Numbered from the stretch's first letter, positions 33,865-43,762 are shown. The stretch: DNA of 64,000 bases from CAYWWY01 sp964462525 (GCA_964462525.1 CAYWWY010000001.1:186001-250000), one strand, 5' to 3'. A program made the numbers and translations. Notes: generated by a model from the sequence alone, not told the origin.

Positions 33865-34830
33865 ATGGGAATTCAAAAATTGGGAATATTGACAAGCGGT
33901 GGAGATTCGCCAGGGATGAATGCGGCAGTTCGCGCGGTTGTCCGCTACGGAATCAAATCAGGTATGGAAATGATTGGGATCCAGAAGGGGTATGCAGGTA
34001 TCTTGGATGAGGAATTTATTGAGCTTCAGTATAAGGATGTGGCAGGTTTTTTGGAAAAGGGAGGAACAGCATTTCAAACCGCTCGCTGCCCAGAATTTAA
34101 AGTGGCTTCTGTTCGAGAAGAAGCAGCAGAGAAGCTGAGAAAGCGAGGGGTTCAAGCATTGGTTGTCATTGGTGGTGATGGTAGCTTAAACGGCGCGGCT
34201 TTGCTAAATGATGATCACGGAATCCCTACAGTAGGAATTCCAGGCAGTATCGATAATGACATCTATGGAACAGATATGTCCATCGGAGTTGATACATGTT
34301 TAAATACAGTGATGGAGAACATCCAAAAACTCAAAGATACCGCTGCCTCCCATGAACGGGCTTTTATCGTGGAAGTCATGGGTCGAGAAAATGGCTACAT
34401 CGCAATGATGGCGAGTATTATTACTGGGTCTGAAGCCGCGATCATTCCTGAAGTACCTGTCGATTACGACAAACTTGCTGAACGACTTTTAGAAGAACGA
34501 AAAAGGGGGAAAATCAACTCCATCATCGTTGTGGCAGAAGGAGCAGCAAGCGCGTATACGGTTTCTCGCCATCTGGAACACAAAATTGGCTACGAGACGC
34601 GAATAACCATTTTGGGGCATATTCAAAGAGGGGGAAGCCCTTCTGCGTTTGACCGGATTCTAGCCACAAGAATGGGATTGCATGCCGTGAAAGCGGTTAT
34701 GGAGGGTGAGTTTGGCGTGATGATTGGGCTTCAATCGAATTCTATGGTGCGTGTTCCTTATAAGACGGTGCTAGAGCAAAAGAAAACGATCAATTTGGAT
34801 CTCTACGAAATTTCATATCTGCTTTCCTAG
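33865..34830 (+). CDS. pfkA: ATP-dependent 6-phosphofructokinase
   Basis: 321 residues, typical of short bacterial PfkA. LTSGGDSPGMNAAVRAVVR, VIGGDGSLNGA (Gly after GGD favours ATP over PPi), PGSIDNDIYGTD with the catalytic Asp, EVMGRENGYIA and GHIQRGGSPSAFDR are all intact. Commits glucose to glycolysis. ATG 33865 follows AAGGGGGAG; the longer frame upstream lies inside the previous gene. Followed 35 nt later by pyk, the classic Bacillota pfkA-pyk pair. Confidence 0.97.
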   Translation: MGIQKLGILTSGGDSPGMNAAVRAVVRYGIKSGMEMIGIQKGYAGILDEEFIELQYKDVAGFLEKGGTAFQTARCPEFKVASVREEAAEKLRKRGVQALVVIGGDGSLNGAALLNDDHGIPTVGIPGSIDNDIYGTDMSIGVDTCLNTVMENIQKLKDTAASHERAFIVEVMGRENGYIAMMASIITGSEAAIIPEVPVDYDKLAERLLEERKRGKINSIIVVAEGAASAYTVSRHLEHKIGYETRITILGHIQRGGSPSAFDRILATRMGLHAVKAVMEGEFGVMIGLQSNSMVRVPYKTVLEQKKTINLDLYEISYLLS

Positions 34831-34865
34831 TCTCATAGATTTCGATACAGAAGGAGAGGCGAGTG

Positions 34866-36278
34866 ATGAGACGAACAAAGATCGTTTGTACAATTGGAAA
34901 CGTCACGGAAAAAGAGTCGATAATCGAATCCCTAGTTCAAGCAGGGATGAATGTTGCTCGGCTAAACACTTCTCATGGAAAGCCCGAAATGCATATTCAA
35001 TTGATCCATCGGTTAAAAAAAATACGAGAACGGATGCGCCAACCTTTAGCGATTCTGCTCGATTTGGAAGGTCCGAAGATACGAACCGGTCAGTTCTGCG
35101 CGGATGAAATCCAATTGGAAGAAGGGCAGGAATTCGTGCTAACTTCTGACGAGATCTTGGGAAACGATCAATACGCATCGATTAGCTATGCCAATCTCCC
35201 GAAAGAAGTCAAATCAGGAGATTTGATCCTCGTCAATGATGGTTTGGTTGGTTTGAAAGTGCTCGAAACAAACGAGACTCAGATTAAAACCAGGGTTTTA
35301 AACTCTGGCGTCATTTCCCACAGAAAAGGGATCAACGTACCTGGTGTTGATATCGGATTGCCTCCGATTACAGATAAAGACCTCGAGTATTTGAAGATCG
35401 CAGTTGAAGAAGGAATCGATTTTATCGCGCAATCCTTTGTTCGAAAACCTGAGGATGTAGAAGAAACAAGAGACCATTTGCGAAGGATGGACTCGGTTAT
35501 TCCCATCATCTCGAAAATTGAAACCAGTCAAGCTATGGCTTATCTTCAAAGCATCATATACAAAAGTGATGGCATTATGGTTGCACGAGGAGATTTAGGA
35601 GTAGAGATTCCAACGGAAGATGTTCCAATCGCCCAAAAAAGGATAATTAAAATGTGCAACGCCCAAAGCAAACCAGTGATTACTGCAACCCAGATGCTTG
35701 AATCGATGATTGTCAATCCTCGTCCCACTCGGGCAGAAGCCACAGATATCGCCAATGCCATTTTGGATGGAACAGACGCCATTATGCTCTCCGGAGAAAC
35801 CGCCATTGGAAAGTATCCTGTAGAAGCAGTAGGAGTAATGCACCGGATCGCGCAACGAACCGAAACCGTGCAAGCTGACCTCGGATCCAAGGCATGGAAG
35901 GATCTTCCCCTTATGGAGAATTCGGGAGAAGCGATTGCAAAAGCTTGCGTGCAGATTAGCGAACAGCTCAACGTTGGGGTTATTGTTGCGTCAACAAGCA
36001 GTGGAAGCACTGCTCGGAGGATATCAAAATACCGTCCCAAAGCCTTGATCATCGCGACAACCCCTAATGAACAGACATTTCAACGAATGGCCTTGGTCTG
36101 GGGAACAATACCTGTATTGATTCAAAAAACCATGGGTACAGATGAAATGATTGAGTTATCCGTTGAGAAAACTTTAGAGAGGGGAATCGCTCGAAAAGGA
36201 GATCTAATTATTATAACGGCAGGAATTCCGTGGGGAATTCCCGGGACGACAAACATGCTGAAGATACACCAATGCTAA
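34866..36278 (+). CDS. pyk: Pyruvate kinase
   Basis: 470 residues. KIVCTIGNVTEKE (usually CTIGPAS), RLNTSHG, ILLDLEGPKIRTG, the active-site KIETSQAM, MVARGDLGVEI, KPVITATQMLESMI and SGETAIGKYP are present. The extra C-terminal PEP-utiliser domain of Bacillus-type enzymes is absent. Makes pyruvate and ATP. AAGGAG precedes both GTG 34863 and ATG 34866; ATG is chosen. The 3' end overlaps the next gene by 7 nt. Confidence 0.96.
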   Translation: MRRTKIVCTIGNVTEKESIIESLVQAGMNVARLNTSHGKPEMHIQLIHRLKKIRERMRQPLAILLDLEGPKIRTGQFCADEIQLEEGQEFVLTSDEILGNDQYASISYANLPKEVKSGDLILVNDGLVGLKVLETNETQIKTRVLNSGVISHRKGINVPGVDIGLPPITDKDLEYLKIAVEEGIDFIAQSFVRKPEDVEETRDHLRRMDSVIPIISKIETSQAMAYLQSIIYKSDGIMVARGDLGVEIPTEDVPIAQKRIIKMCNAQSKPVITATQMLESMIVNPRPTRAEATDIANAILDGTDAIMLSGETAIGKYPVEAVGVMHRIAQRTETVQADLGSKAWKDLPLMENSGEAIAKACVQISEQLNVGVIVASTSSGSTARRISKYRPKALIIATTPNEQTFQRMALVWGTIPVLIQKTMGTDEMIELSVEKTLERGIARKGDLIIITAGIPWGIPGTTNMLKIHQC

Positions 36279-37480
36279 AAGTCACCCTTTTTTTTATGTT
36301 TTTTTTCAGCCTACCATGTTTGTTTATTGGCAATTCCGTGCGGTTTGTCCTCCATTACGATCCCGTATTGAGCTCTTCTTTTCAGTCAATTGCACGTGAT
36401 ATGACCGATGCGATCCAGAAACATCTCATTTCTGAAGGATATGCGATCCGCACCCCTGCTGATTATTCACTCACCATACGTTTTTGCTCCGAAGGATCAG
36501 AACTATTCCGATTGGATATTGAATTGGATGGGAAAAAGGGCAACTCATATTTTCTGAAATCCGGCGAACGCTGGGAACCAATTGCGTATCGAGCCGCAAT
36601 GACTCTTCTGGAAATACTCGTATTGGAAGGAGTGCTCAATCATCGGATTGAAGCGGATACTCGCTTCACGCATTTCCTCTCCAGTTATGAATACGCAAGT
36701 TTTTCGCAAGATGGAAGGTTCTTCACCTATATCTCCGACAAACTTACAGGGAATACCAACCCAATCGTTATCAACTTGGAAACCATGGAGGAATCGATTT
36801 ATGTATTGCCCGAAGCAAGCGAAATTTTCCCTTTGGTTATTGGTTCTTTGAAAAACGAAAAAGGCCCGTGGTTGATCTTTATTCAAAGTGGAGCAACTCA
36901 GTGGAAGCTTCGCGCCTTAGCAGTTTCGAAGCTAACCGGTATTCTCTCTGTTCAAGGATCAGAACTGATCACCCTAGATTACGGTGACATCCATTCCCCC
37001 TGTGTTGATCAAGATTATTTGTATTACATTCGTGACGGCAAGATCATTCAGATGCACCTGGACTCCATGAAAAGATGGATCCTTCATCCTCCTGTTCCTT
37101 ATGGATTCCCTCAATCAATCGATGTTCGAGATGGGATCGCTATTCTCTCTTTACTCATGGGATCCCATTACAATCTGTTTTCTTGGGATCTATCCACCAA
37201 TCAATGGACTTCGCTTTCACAAACCGATTTTAACGAAGTCGATGTTCGATGGTCTTTTGAGTCGCCATTTTTTGTATACAGTGCCAATCCAACAGGAGTC
37301 TATGACCTTTTTATCCGGACGGTAGAGGACGATAAACCTCAAAGACTCGATACCGATTCCGGCGATCAATTTTACCCTTTTTTCTCGCCATCTGATCGAT
37401 TTGTGGGCTTTTCTTCATATACTACGAACCAAAAACCTGAGTTGTTCTTGATTCCGCTCCCGATTAAGGAATCCCCTTGA
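36272..37480 (+). CDS. Exported TolB/WD40-like beta-propeller protein
   Basis: 402 residues. Hydrophobic signal at 1-20 (VTLFFMFFFSLPCLFIG), an N-terminal alpha/beta region like the TolB N-domain (~25-130), then repeated short strand motifs (FTYISDKLTGNTNPIVINLET, YEYASFSQDGRF, QFYPFFSPSDRFVGFSS) as in TolB propellers. Likely outside the cytoplasmic membrane, in contact with other envelope proteins; no Tol-Pal genes are nearby. Coupled to pyk (7-nt overlap) and YitT (1-nt overlap). Confidence 0.72.
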   Translation: MLKVTLFFMFFFSLPCLFIGNSVRFVLHYDPVLSSSFQSIARDMTDAIQKHLISEGYAIRTPADYSLTIRFCSEGSELFRLDIELDGKKGNSYFLKSGERWEPIAYRAAMTLLEILVLEGVLNHRIEADTRFTHFLSSYEYASFSQDGRFFTYISDKLTGNTNPIVINLETMEESIYVLPEASEIFPLVIGSLKNEKGPWLIFIQSGATQWKLRALAVSKLTGILSVQGSELITLDYGDIHSPCVDQDYLYYIRDGKIIQMHLDSMKRWILHPPVPYGFPQSIDVRDGIAILSLLMGSHYNLFSWDLSTNQWTSLSQTDFNEVDVRWSFESPFFVYSANPTGVYDLFIRTVEDDKPQRLDTDSGDQFYPFFSPSDRFVGFSSYTTNQKPELFLIPLPIKESP

Positions 37481-38340
37481 TGGGGTTCAAAAAAGGATTC
37501 GTTACAGATTATGTCGTCCTCTTTCTGGGATGTTTCTTGACTGCGGTGTCAATAGCCCTATTTCTCGTACCCAATCGGATTGTAGCAGGTGGAGTAAGTG
37601 GCTTAGCAATCGTGGTATATGAGTTGGCCGGTTGGCCAGTGGGAATACAAATGCTTGGATATAATATGGGCTTGTTTGCTCTGGGATTTTGGATCCTTGG
37701 GGCTCGCTTTGGAATTAAAAGCATTGTTTCTTCGATCACCCTATCCCTTTTTGTGGACTTATTCTCATACATTTTGCCTTTGTCCCCTCCCGATCTTTCT
37801 AAGGATCCACTCTTAGCGCCAATTTATGGGGGAGTGATTGCGGGTATAGGGATGGGCTTGGTTTTCTGGAAAGGGGCTTCCACAGGGGGCACCGACATTA
37901 TTGCGATGATTATAAAGCGCTTTTCCTCGATTAGCACGGGATTTGGGCTATTAATCGTAGACTCGTTGATCACTTTCGTTGCTATGATCATTCTTGGACC
38001 GATTATTGTGTTATACGGAATCATTGCTATTTTTGTTACGACGAAAGTTATCGATGGTGTTTTGGAAGGGATTGAAAATACCCGAAGTGTATGGATTATA
38101 TCCGACCAATGGGAAGCAATCAAAGAAGAGGTCTTTATGAAGTTGGAACGGGGAGCAACCATAGTTCCCGGCATGGGCGCATACACACGAAAAGACCGTC
38201 CGGTTCTATGGATTGTAATCCGGAGAAGAGAAATCAGCCTTCTTCGCAGCATTACCCTAAAGCACGATCCTGATGCTTTTATGATTGTTCAACAAAACAC
38301 TGAAGTTTTCGGAGAAGGTTTTAAGCGATTGAAGTTCTAG
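37480..38340 (+). CDS. YitT family membrane protein
   Basis: 286 residues. Five or six membrane helices with the family motif NRIVAGGVSGLAIV and FWKGASTGGTDI, then a soluble C-terminal DUF2179 domain (~200-286; IISDQWEAI, ERGATIVPGMGAYT). Widespread in Bacillota; transport role unproven. The ATG overlaps the preceding stop by one base (TGATG). Confidence 0.9.
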   Translation: MGFKKGFVTDYVVLFLGCFLTAVSIALFLVPNRIVAGGVSGLAIVVYELAGWPVGIQMLGYNMGLFALGFWILGARFGIKSIVSSITLSLFVDLFSYILPLSPPDLSKDPLLAPIYGGVIAGIGMGLVFWKGASTGGTDIIAMIIKRFSSISTGFGLLIVDSLITFVAMIILGPIIVLYGIIAIFVTTKVIDGVLEGIENTRSVWIISDQWEAIKEEVFMKLERGATIVPGMGAYTRKDRPVLWIVIRRREISLLRSITLKHDPDAFMIVQQNTEVFGEGFKRLKF

Positions 38341-38412
38341 ACTATTTCTGGCAAACCCTAAGCCGATCGAGTTGAAGGATTGAAGCGGCGAGATATCTGT
38401 AAGGAGGATAAC

Positions 38413-38853
38413 ATGGACATTCAACAGATTATGGAGATTCTACCTCATCGATACCCCTTTCTTTTTGTAGACCGGGTGTTGGAAAAAACGGAAAGCACCA
38501 TTAAAGCTATTAAATGTGTCACGATCAATGAACCATTTTTTCAAGGACATTTCCCTTCTTACCCCATTATGCCCGGGGTGCTTCTTCTTGAAGGACTTGC
38601 CCAAACAGCAGGATTGATGCTCATTCATTGCGATCAGAATTCCACTGATGGAACTCGAGAGCTTCCCTTATACCTTGGTATCGAAAAAGCGCGGTTTAAA
38701 GAACCGGTTTACCCTGGAGACATAATTATCTACGAAATCACAGCTATCCAGAGAAGGGGAAAGATATCAATCGTGGATGGTCAAATCGAGAAAGAAGGGA
38801 AAAAGGGTTTAGTCGTTACCGCGCAGCTCATTCTTGGAACAAAAGAACTATGA
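38413..38853 (+). CDS. fabZ: 3-hydroxyacyl-ACP dehydratase FabZ
   Basis: 146 residues, hot-dog fold. LPHRYPFLFVDRV and GHFPSYPIMPGVLLLEGLAQ contain the catalytic His and Glu. Dehydrates 3-hydroxyacyl-ACP in type II fatty acid synthesis. ATG 38413 has AAGGAGG six bases upstream. First of the fabZ-fabH-fabK-fabD block, with a 4-nt overlap to the next gene. Confidence 0.97.
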   Translation: MDIQQIMEILPHRYPFLFVDRVLEKTESTIKAIKCVTINEPFFQGHFPSYPIMPGVLLLEGLAQTAGLMLIHCDQNSTDGTRELPLYLGIEKARFKEPVYPGDIIIYEITAIQRRGKISIVDGQIEKEGKKGLVVTAQLILGTKEL

Positions 38854-39776
38854 ACCGAGTGTGTATTTCCCGGATGGCTCGATATATACCCAAACGAATG
38901 GTAAGTAGTACAGAGATGGAGAAACAATTGGGTTTGGACCCCGAGTGGATCCAGCAAAGAACAGGTATTCTTCAGCGGTTTTTTTCCGATGAAGAAAACT
39001 CGGTAATGGCAAAAAAAGCCGTCCAAGAGCTTTTAGAAATCCATCCAGACGCTTTGGAAGGGATCGATCAAGTAATTTGTGTCTTCAGCGCATCGGAACA
39101 ATCCTTTCCTTCGATTTCGGCCTATATACAAGGCGCTTTCAATCTCCGATGCGGTGGTTTTGACATGAACAACGGGTGTACTGGGTTTATCAACTCTTTA
39201 GAAGTCGTTTCAGCGTTAATCAAAAAGGGGATGTATCAGAAAATCCTCCTTATCACTTCCGAACGGTTTTCCCCTTTTCTCGAAGAGGAAGACACAGGAA
39301 CATATATCGTATTTGGAGACGGAAGCACCGCTATGACCATTGAAGAAGATGGGTGGATGGAAATCGGCCTGTCTTTTAACACTCATAAGTATGACCATGA
39401 TTTGTCGCTATCATTGAGGAAACCACTTTGGAAAATTCATATGGATGGGTTGCATGTATATCGGTTTGCGGTCAAAACCTTTGAAGAAATATTTATGCGA
39501 TGTACGGAGATTGTTGATTTCAACCAGCTTTCCATGATCATTCCCCATCAGTCCAATGCAAGAATTATTGAAAAGCTTTTTCATACAGCCAGAAGATACA
39601 CAAAAGCGCAAATATTATCGACGGTATCTCTCCACGGAAATACAGGCGCGAATAGCATCCCTTGGGCGCTAGAGGAGGTATATCGTTCGAAAATTCCAGT
39701 AGAAAACATTCTCTTAATGGCTTATGGATCCGGACTATCTTATGGAATGGCAACCCTGCATCGAATGCCAAGTTGA
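38850..39776 (+). CDS. 3-oxoacyl-ACP synthase III-like (FabH-like)
   Basis: 308 residues, thiolase fold. The Cys-His-Asn triad is visible in MNNGCTGFI, IIPHQSNARI and HGNTGANSIPWAL. The N-terminus has DPEWIQQRTGI. Would start chains by condensing an acyl-CoA with malonyl-ACP. It is rather diverged from canonical FabH (for example LITSERFSPF), so a specialised starter unit is possible. Overlaps fabZ by 4 nt; fabK follows. Confidence 0.85.
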   Translation: MNRVCISRMARYIPKRMVSSTEMEKQLGLDPEWIQQRTGILQRFFSDEENSVMAKKAVQELLEIHPDALEGIDQVICVFSASEQSFPSISAYIQGAFNLRCGGFDMNNGCTGFINSLEVVSALIKKGMYQKILLITSERFSPFLEEEDTGTYIVFGDGSTAMTIEEDGWMEIGLSFNTHKYDHDLSLSLRKPLWKIHMDGLHVYRFAVKTFEEIFMRCTEIVDFNQLSMIIPHQSNARIIEKLFHTARRYTKAQILSTVSLHGNTGANSIPWALEEVYRSKIPVENILLMAYGSGLSYGMATLHRMPS

Positions 39777-39795
39777 AGGCAAGGAGGAAAACGGT

Positions 39796-40767
39796 ATGAA
39801 CCGAATTTGTTCACTTCTGAAGATTCAATATCCGATCCTACAGGGAGGGATGGCCTGGGTAGGAACTCCAAATCTTGCTTCTGCGGTTTCGAATGCAGGA
39901 GGGTTGGGTATCATAGGTTCTGGAAGCATGACACCTGACATACTACAAAAGGCGATTCAAAGATGCAAAGCCCTTACTACTTTTCCTTTTGGAGTCAATT
40001 TGATTCTCGTATCCCCATTTATCGATGAACAAGTTGAGGTCGTTTTGAAAGAACAACCGCCAATCGTTACCTTCGGAGCTGGAAATCCTTCTAGATACAT
40101 CTCAAGGCTCAAGGAAAAAGAGATTAAAGTGATTCCGGTCGTAGCAAGCGAAGGGATGGCTCGCATGATGGAGAGAATCAACGCAGACGCTGTTATTGCC
40201 GAAGGGATGGAAAGCGGAGGGCACATTGGAGAAGTTTCAACAATGGTATTAGTCCCCCGAATAGTCGATCAAGTTTCTATTCCAGTTATCGCTGCCGGTG
40301 GAATCGTCGATGGCCGAGGAATGGCCGCGGCATTTATCCTTGGCGCGGAAGGAGTACAAATGGGGACGCGTTTCATTGCTAGTTTCGAATCAGAAGCCCA
40401 TGAAATCTACAAGAAAAAGATCCTTCGCGGGTCGATCCGCGATACCGAAATAACCGGGTTAAAAATGGGACATCCAGCACGCGTTTTGCGGAGTAAAATA
40501 TGCAAAACCCTTGCAGACATGGAGAATATCGGGAGTCTTGCAGAAGCTGAGGATCTTTTAGTTGGGAGTTTGCGGAAAGCGTTCATGGATGGCGATCTTG
40601 AAGAAGGGTCCTTTATGGCCGGACAGTGCTGCGGACTGATTGATGAAATTAAAACCGTTCAAGGAATCATTGAAAGCACGTGGTTATTGGGTATGAAACG
40701 GTTTCAGGAGTGCTATCAGAAATTTAGTCATCCTGAGAACAAGGAAAAAAAGGAGAAGAAAGAATGA
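39796..40767 (+). CDS. fabK: Enoyl-ACP reductase II (FabK, FMN-dependent)
   Basis: 323 residues of a nitronate-monooxygenase/FabK-type TIM barrel: PILQGGMAWVGTPNLASAVS, GLGIIGSGSM, FGVNLI, EGMESGGHIGE, PVIAAGGIVDGRG, GVQMGTRF. The fab context favours FabK over 2-nitropropane dioxygenase. Final step of each elongation round. ATG 39796 has AAGGAGG upstream. C-terminus is Lys/Glu-rich. Overlaps fabD by 4 nt. Confidence 0.92.
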   Translation: MNRICSLLKIQYPILQGGMAWVGTPNLASAVSNAGGLGIIGSGSMTPDILQKAIQRCKALTTFPFGVNLILVSPFIDEQVEVVLKEQPPIVTFGAGNPSRYISRLKEKEIKVIPVVASEGMARMMERINADAVIAEGMESGGHIGEVSTMVLVPRIVDQVSIPVIAAGGIVDGRGMAAAFILGAEGVQMGTRFIASFESEAHEIYKKKILRGSIRDTEITGLKMGHPARVLRSKICKTLADMENIGSLAEAEDLLVGSLRKAFMDGDLEEGSFMAGQCCGLIDEIKTVQGIIESTWLLGMKRFQECYQKFSHPENKEKKEKKE

Positions 40768-41678
40768 AAACAGCTGTCTTTTGCGGTCAGGGATCGCAAA
40801 AACTAGGAATGGGAAATGAACTTTACTACCACGTTTCCCGTTGTCGATCGATTATGGATGAATCTGAACGAATTCTAGGATACAGCTTGAAAGCAATTGT
40901 TTTTGGGGATGATCCCGAAATACTGACCGATACTTCACATGCTCAACCAGCCCTATTTATCACTGGGTTAATGTATGCTGCCGCACTGGAAGAAAAAGGG
41001 TATCGATTTAGAGCTTGCGCCGGTCATAGCCTTGGTGAATACACAGCGTTAGTCTTTGCGAAATCTCTTTCCTTCGAAGAAGGCCTTCAACTGGTTCAAA
41101 AGAGGGGATGCGCAATGAAAAAGGCAGCCGATGGAACAGGAAGCATGGCAGCAGTGATCGGATTCACACCCGAGGAACTAGATTCGATTCTTGTATCCTA
41201 CCCGAAAGTACAAATTGCCAATATTAACTCAGATGATCAAATCGTGATCAGCGGAGAAAAAAACGAGCTACAAAGTGCTTACCAAGCCATTAAATCCATC
41301 AACATTCCTGGAAGACGAGTCCGAGTCATTCCTTTGAAGGTAAGCGGGCCTTTTCACTCCAGAATGATGAAAACAGCTCAAGCAGAAATGAGGCCGTATC
41401 TTCAAAACGCAACCGTACAGAAGCCTCAAATACCTGTAGTTATGAATGTGAGCGGAAATCCGGAGGAGGAACCAAATTGCATCCGAGAACTGCTAATCCG
41501 TCAGATCGTTGAACCGGTACAATGGGTAAAGACACTTCATTCGCTTGCTGCGCTAGGGTCTTTTGAGAATATTGAAATAGGACCGGGGAATACTTTGACG
41601 GGGCTTTCAAAAAAAACCCAAGGCGCTCCCAACACGATCGAATCCGATATTCTTCTAGCCCCCACTGGTATGGTATAA
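40764..41678 (+). CDS. fabD: Malonyl-CoA:ACP transacylase
   Basis: 304 residues. FCGQGSQKLGMG, the nucleophile GHSLGEYTAL, and GRRVRVIPLKVSGPFHS with the catalytic His, are canonical. Supplies malonyl-ACP. Last of the fab block; the 3' end contains the promoter of the next unit. FabF, FabG and ACP are not in the window. Confidence 0.96.
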   Translation: MKTAVFCGQGSQKLGMGNELYYHVSRCRSIMDESERILGYSLKAIVFGDDPEILTDTSHAQPALFITGLMYAAALEEKGYRFRACAGHSLGEYTALVFAKSLSFEEGLQLVQKRGCAMKKAADGTGSMAAVIGFTPEELDSILVSYPKVQIANINSDDQIVISGEKNELQSAYQAIKSINIPGRRVRVIPLKVSGPFHSRMMKTAQAEMRPYLQNATVQKPQIPVVMNVSGNPEEEPNCIRELLIRQIVEPVQWVKTLHSLAALGSFENIEIGPGNTLTGLSKKTQGAPNTIESDILLAPTGMV

Positions 41679-41679
41679 T
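41671..41679 (+). promoter_or_regulatory. Promoter of the flavin reductase gene (extended -10, inside fabD 3' end)
   Basis: TGGTATAAT overlaps the last codon and stop of fabD, 35 nt before the GTG start of the next gene. Confidence 0.6.
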
Positions 41680-41713
41680 CACACAAGATGAACGAATATT
41701 CGGGGGTGAGACC

Positions 41714-42217
41714 GTGGACAGCCAGCAGTGGTTGGAATTTAGCCAACAGTGTATGGACGATCTTCAGAAAGGAAGGATCATCATTACCAGTGTCGATGCG
41801 CGTGGCAAACCAAACGGAATGACTGTAGCTTGGGGATTTTTCGGGTTCATGTGGAATGAACCCTATTTTATCAGTGCCGTTCGTCCGCAACGGTATACGT
41901 GGCGATTGATAAAAGAAACTGGGCGATTCTGTGTGAATTGCTTTTCTGATGTGTACCAGGAAGCATTGCGTTTTTTCGGAACTGAATCAGGATACAATCT
42001 AGACAAGTTTCAAACTGGGAGCCTCCATCTTGACAAGGTACCAGGTTTTACCGCTCCCATTCAGGAAGCCCACACGCTTTTTGAGTGCGCTGTTGTTACG
42101 ACCACACAAATCCAACCATTTGAACTCCCTTTTGACTATATCGAAAAGAATTATCGCGCTGATAATGGATATCATACGCTCTTTTTTGGTCGACTTGAAA
42201 ATGCGTACCACCGATAG
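41714..42217 (+). CDS. Flavin reductase-like FMN-binding protein
   Basis: 167 residues. IIITSVDARGKPNGMTVAWGFFG, then ISAVRPQRYTWRLI and FCVNCFSD, match the flavin reductase-like split-barrel family that binds FMN. It may be an NAD(P)H:flavin oxidoreductase or a redox sensor; partner unknown. GTG start with GGGGGTGAG about 6 bases upstream. Confidence 0.85.
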   Translation: MDSQQWLEFSQQCMDDLQKGRIIITSVDARGKPNGMTVAWGFFGFMWNEPYFISAVRPQRYTWRLIKETGRFCVNCFSDVYQEALRFFGTESGYNLDKFQTGSLHLDKVPGFTAPIQEAHTLFECAVVTTTQIQPFELPFDYIEKNYRADNGYHTLFFGRLENAYHR

Positions 42218-42812
42218 GATTTTGGAACTAAGACAAATGAACGGAGATCCAAAGGTCGAACCGCGGATTATTATGATGGAAGACGGGGGAGAAGTTACAG
42301 TTCGTGAGGCCAATGAAAACGATGCCCGCGAGATTCTTGAATACCTTCACCGTAACGCAGATCGATTTCCTTTCATGATCAATACTGCTGATGAACTGGA
42401 AAAAAACCCAACGACCGAAATCCGTTTCATTCAAGCGCACCACCGATCCGAAAACTGCATAATGATTGTCGCAACCCACAGAATGAGGATCATTGGCCTT
42501 CTTAATTGCCTTGGAGGGCAAAAGAGAAGAACAAAACACGATGCAGAGTTTGGGCTCTCTGTTGATGCGGACTATTTCCGCAAAGGGGTTGGTTCAGCGA
42601 TGATGGATACTCTTATGCATTGGGCCAAGAATCAATCGCCTTTGGAACGGTTAACTCTGATGGTGATGCACGATAATTGTGGCGCGATTGCTTTATACAA
42701 ACGCTACGGGTTTATTCAGGAAGGGATCCGACATAGCGCTGTTAAGATAGATGATGCTCATTATCAGAATTTGATCATCATGGCTCGGTGGTTGAGGCGC
42801 AAGGAGGGTTAA
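42201..42812 (+). CDS. GNAT family N-acetyltransferase
   Basis: About 203 residues. VTVREANENDAREILEYLH opens the GNAT fold near residue 30; the acetyl-CoA motif lies in DADYFRKGVGSAMMDTLMHW, and ALYKRYGFIQEG is motif B. It resembles RimI/spermidine-type acetyltransferases; substrate unknown. The start is uncertain: ATG 42201 overlaps the flavin reductase gene by 17 nt, and ATG 42237 is possible. The longer open frame back to 42030 lies within that gene and is rejected. Confidence 0.85.
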   Translation: MRTTDRILELRQMNGDPKVEPRIIMMEDGGEVTVREANENDAREILEYLHRNADRFPFMINTADELEKNPTTEIRFIQAHHRSENCIMIVATHRMRIIGLLNCLGGQKRRTKHDAEFGLSVDADYFRKGVGSAMMDTLMHWAKNQSPLERLTLMVMHDNCGAIALYKRYGFIQEGIRHSAVKIDDAHYQNLIIMARWLRRKEG

Positions 42813-43762
42813 TGGATCGAAGGCAGGGAGTTGTCGCTCGGTTTCATTCGAACTTAGTTGATATCCGCGATATGGCAACTGAACAACGGTACCTTTGCTC
42901 ACTTCGTGGAAGGTTCCGACTCCAAAACATTCGTCCGATTGTTGGTGATGTTGTAGAATACTCTCTTCAAGATGACCATCACGGAAGGATTGAAAACATA
43001 CTCCCGCGTAACAACCTTCTTACTCGGCCCAACATCGCCAACCTGGATCATGTCCTGCTTGTTGTCACGTACCGTTACCCCGGTTTTTCCCCTTTGATCC
43101 TCGATAAGTTCCTTGCGCAAACAGAAAAAGAGGCTGTTGATACCTCTTTGGTGATTAATAAGGTAGACTTGCTCACCAAAACAGAACTGGAGAGTATGCG
43201 GGGACTATCCAAATACTATGAACAATACTATCCTGTCATCGAAACGAGTGCAAAGACAGGGCTAGGGATTTTGGATGTTCAACGGATTATGGCAGGGAAA
43301 ATCTCAACCATGGCAGGTATGTCCGGTGTCGGAAAGAGTACGTTGCTAAATGCAATAAGACCGGGATTGAAACTCCGGACAAATGAGCTATCTGTCGCTC
43401 TCGAAAGAGGCGTACACACCACTACATACACGGAACTGATTCAATTGGGTCCAAGGACTTTTATTGCCGATACGCCTGGTTTTGCCCAATTGGAGCTGAC
43501 AGATACCAAACCCCAACAAATTCGGTTTTTCTTTCCGGAGCTGATTGAAACAGGACAAAAATGCTTGTTCTCAGATTGCCTTCATCTTGATGAGACCGGT
43601 TGCGCGGTTCAAGAACATGTAAAAGCTGGAATTATCCTTAATTCCCGGTTTGAGAGTTATCAGATGATGGTGGAGGAAGCCCGAAACTTTCATATGCAGA
43701 AACTGAAAAAGGAACGGAACCGAAAATCCGATAAATCACAGAAGATTGGAGGCAAACCATGA
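42812..43762 (+). CDS. rsgA: Ribosome small subunit GTPase RsgA
   Basis: 316 residues, circularly permuted GTPase: N-terminal OB fold (~1-65), then NKVDLL (G4) before SGVGKSTLLN (G1), TTTYTEL and DTPGF (G3), and a C-terminal zinc motif (KCLFSDCLHLDETGCAV). Assists late 30S maturation. ATG 42812 has GGAGGG upstream and overlaps the GNAT stop by one base. rpe follows with 4-nt overlap, a common pairing in Bacillota. Confidence 0.96.
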   Translation: MDRRQGVVARFHSNLVDIRDMATEQRYLCSLRGRFRLQNIRPIVGDVVEYSLQDDHHGRIENILPRNNLLTRPNIANLDHVLLVVTYRYPGFSPLILDKFLAQTEKEAVDTSLVINKVDLLTKTELESMRGLSKYYEQYYPVIETSAKTGLGILDVQRIMAGKISTMAGMSGVGKSTLLNAIRPGLKLRTNELSVALERGVHTTTYTELIQLGPRTFIADTPGFAQLELTDTKPQQIRFFFPELIETGQKCLFSDCLHLDETGCAVQEHVKAGIILNSRFESYQMMVEEARNFHMQKLKKERNRKSDKSQKIGGKP

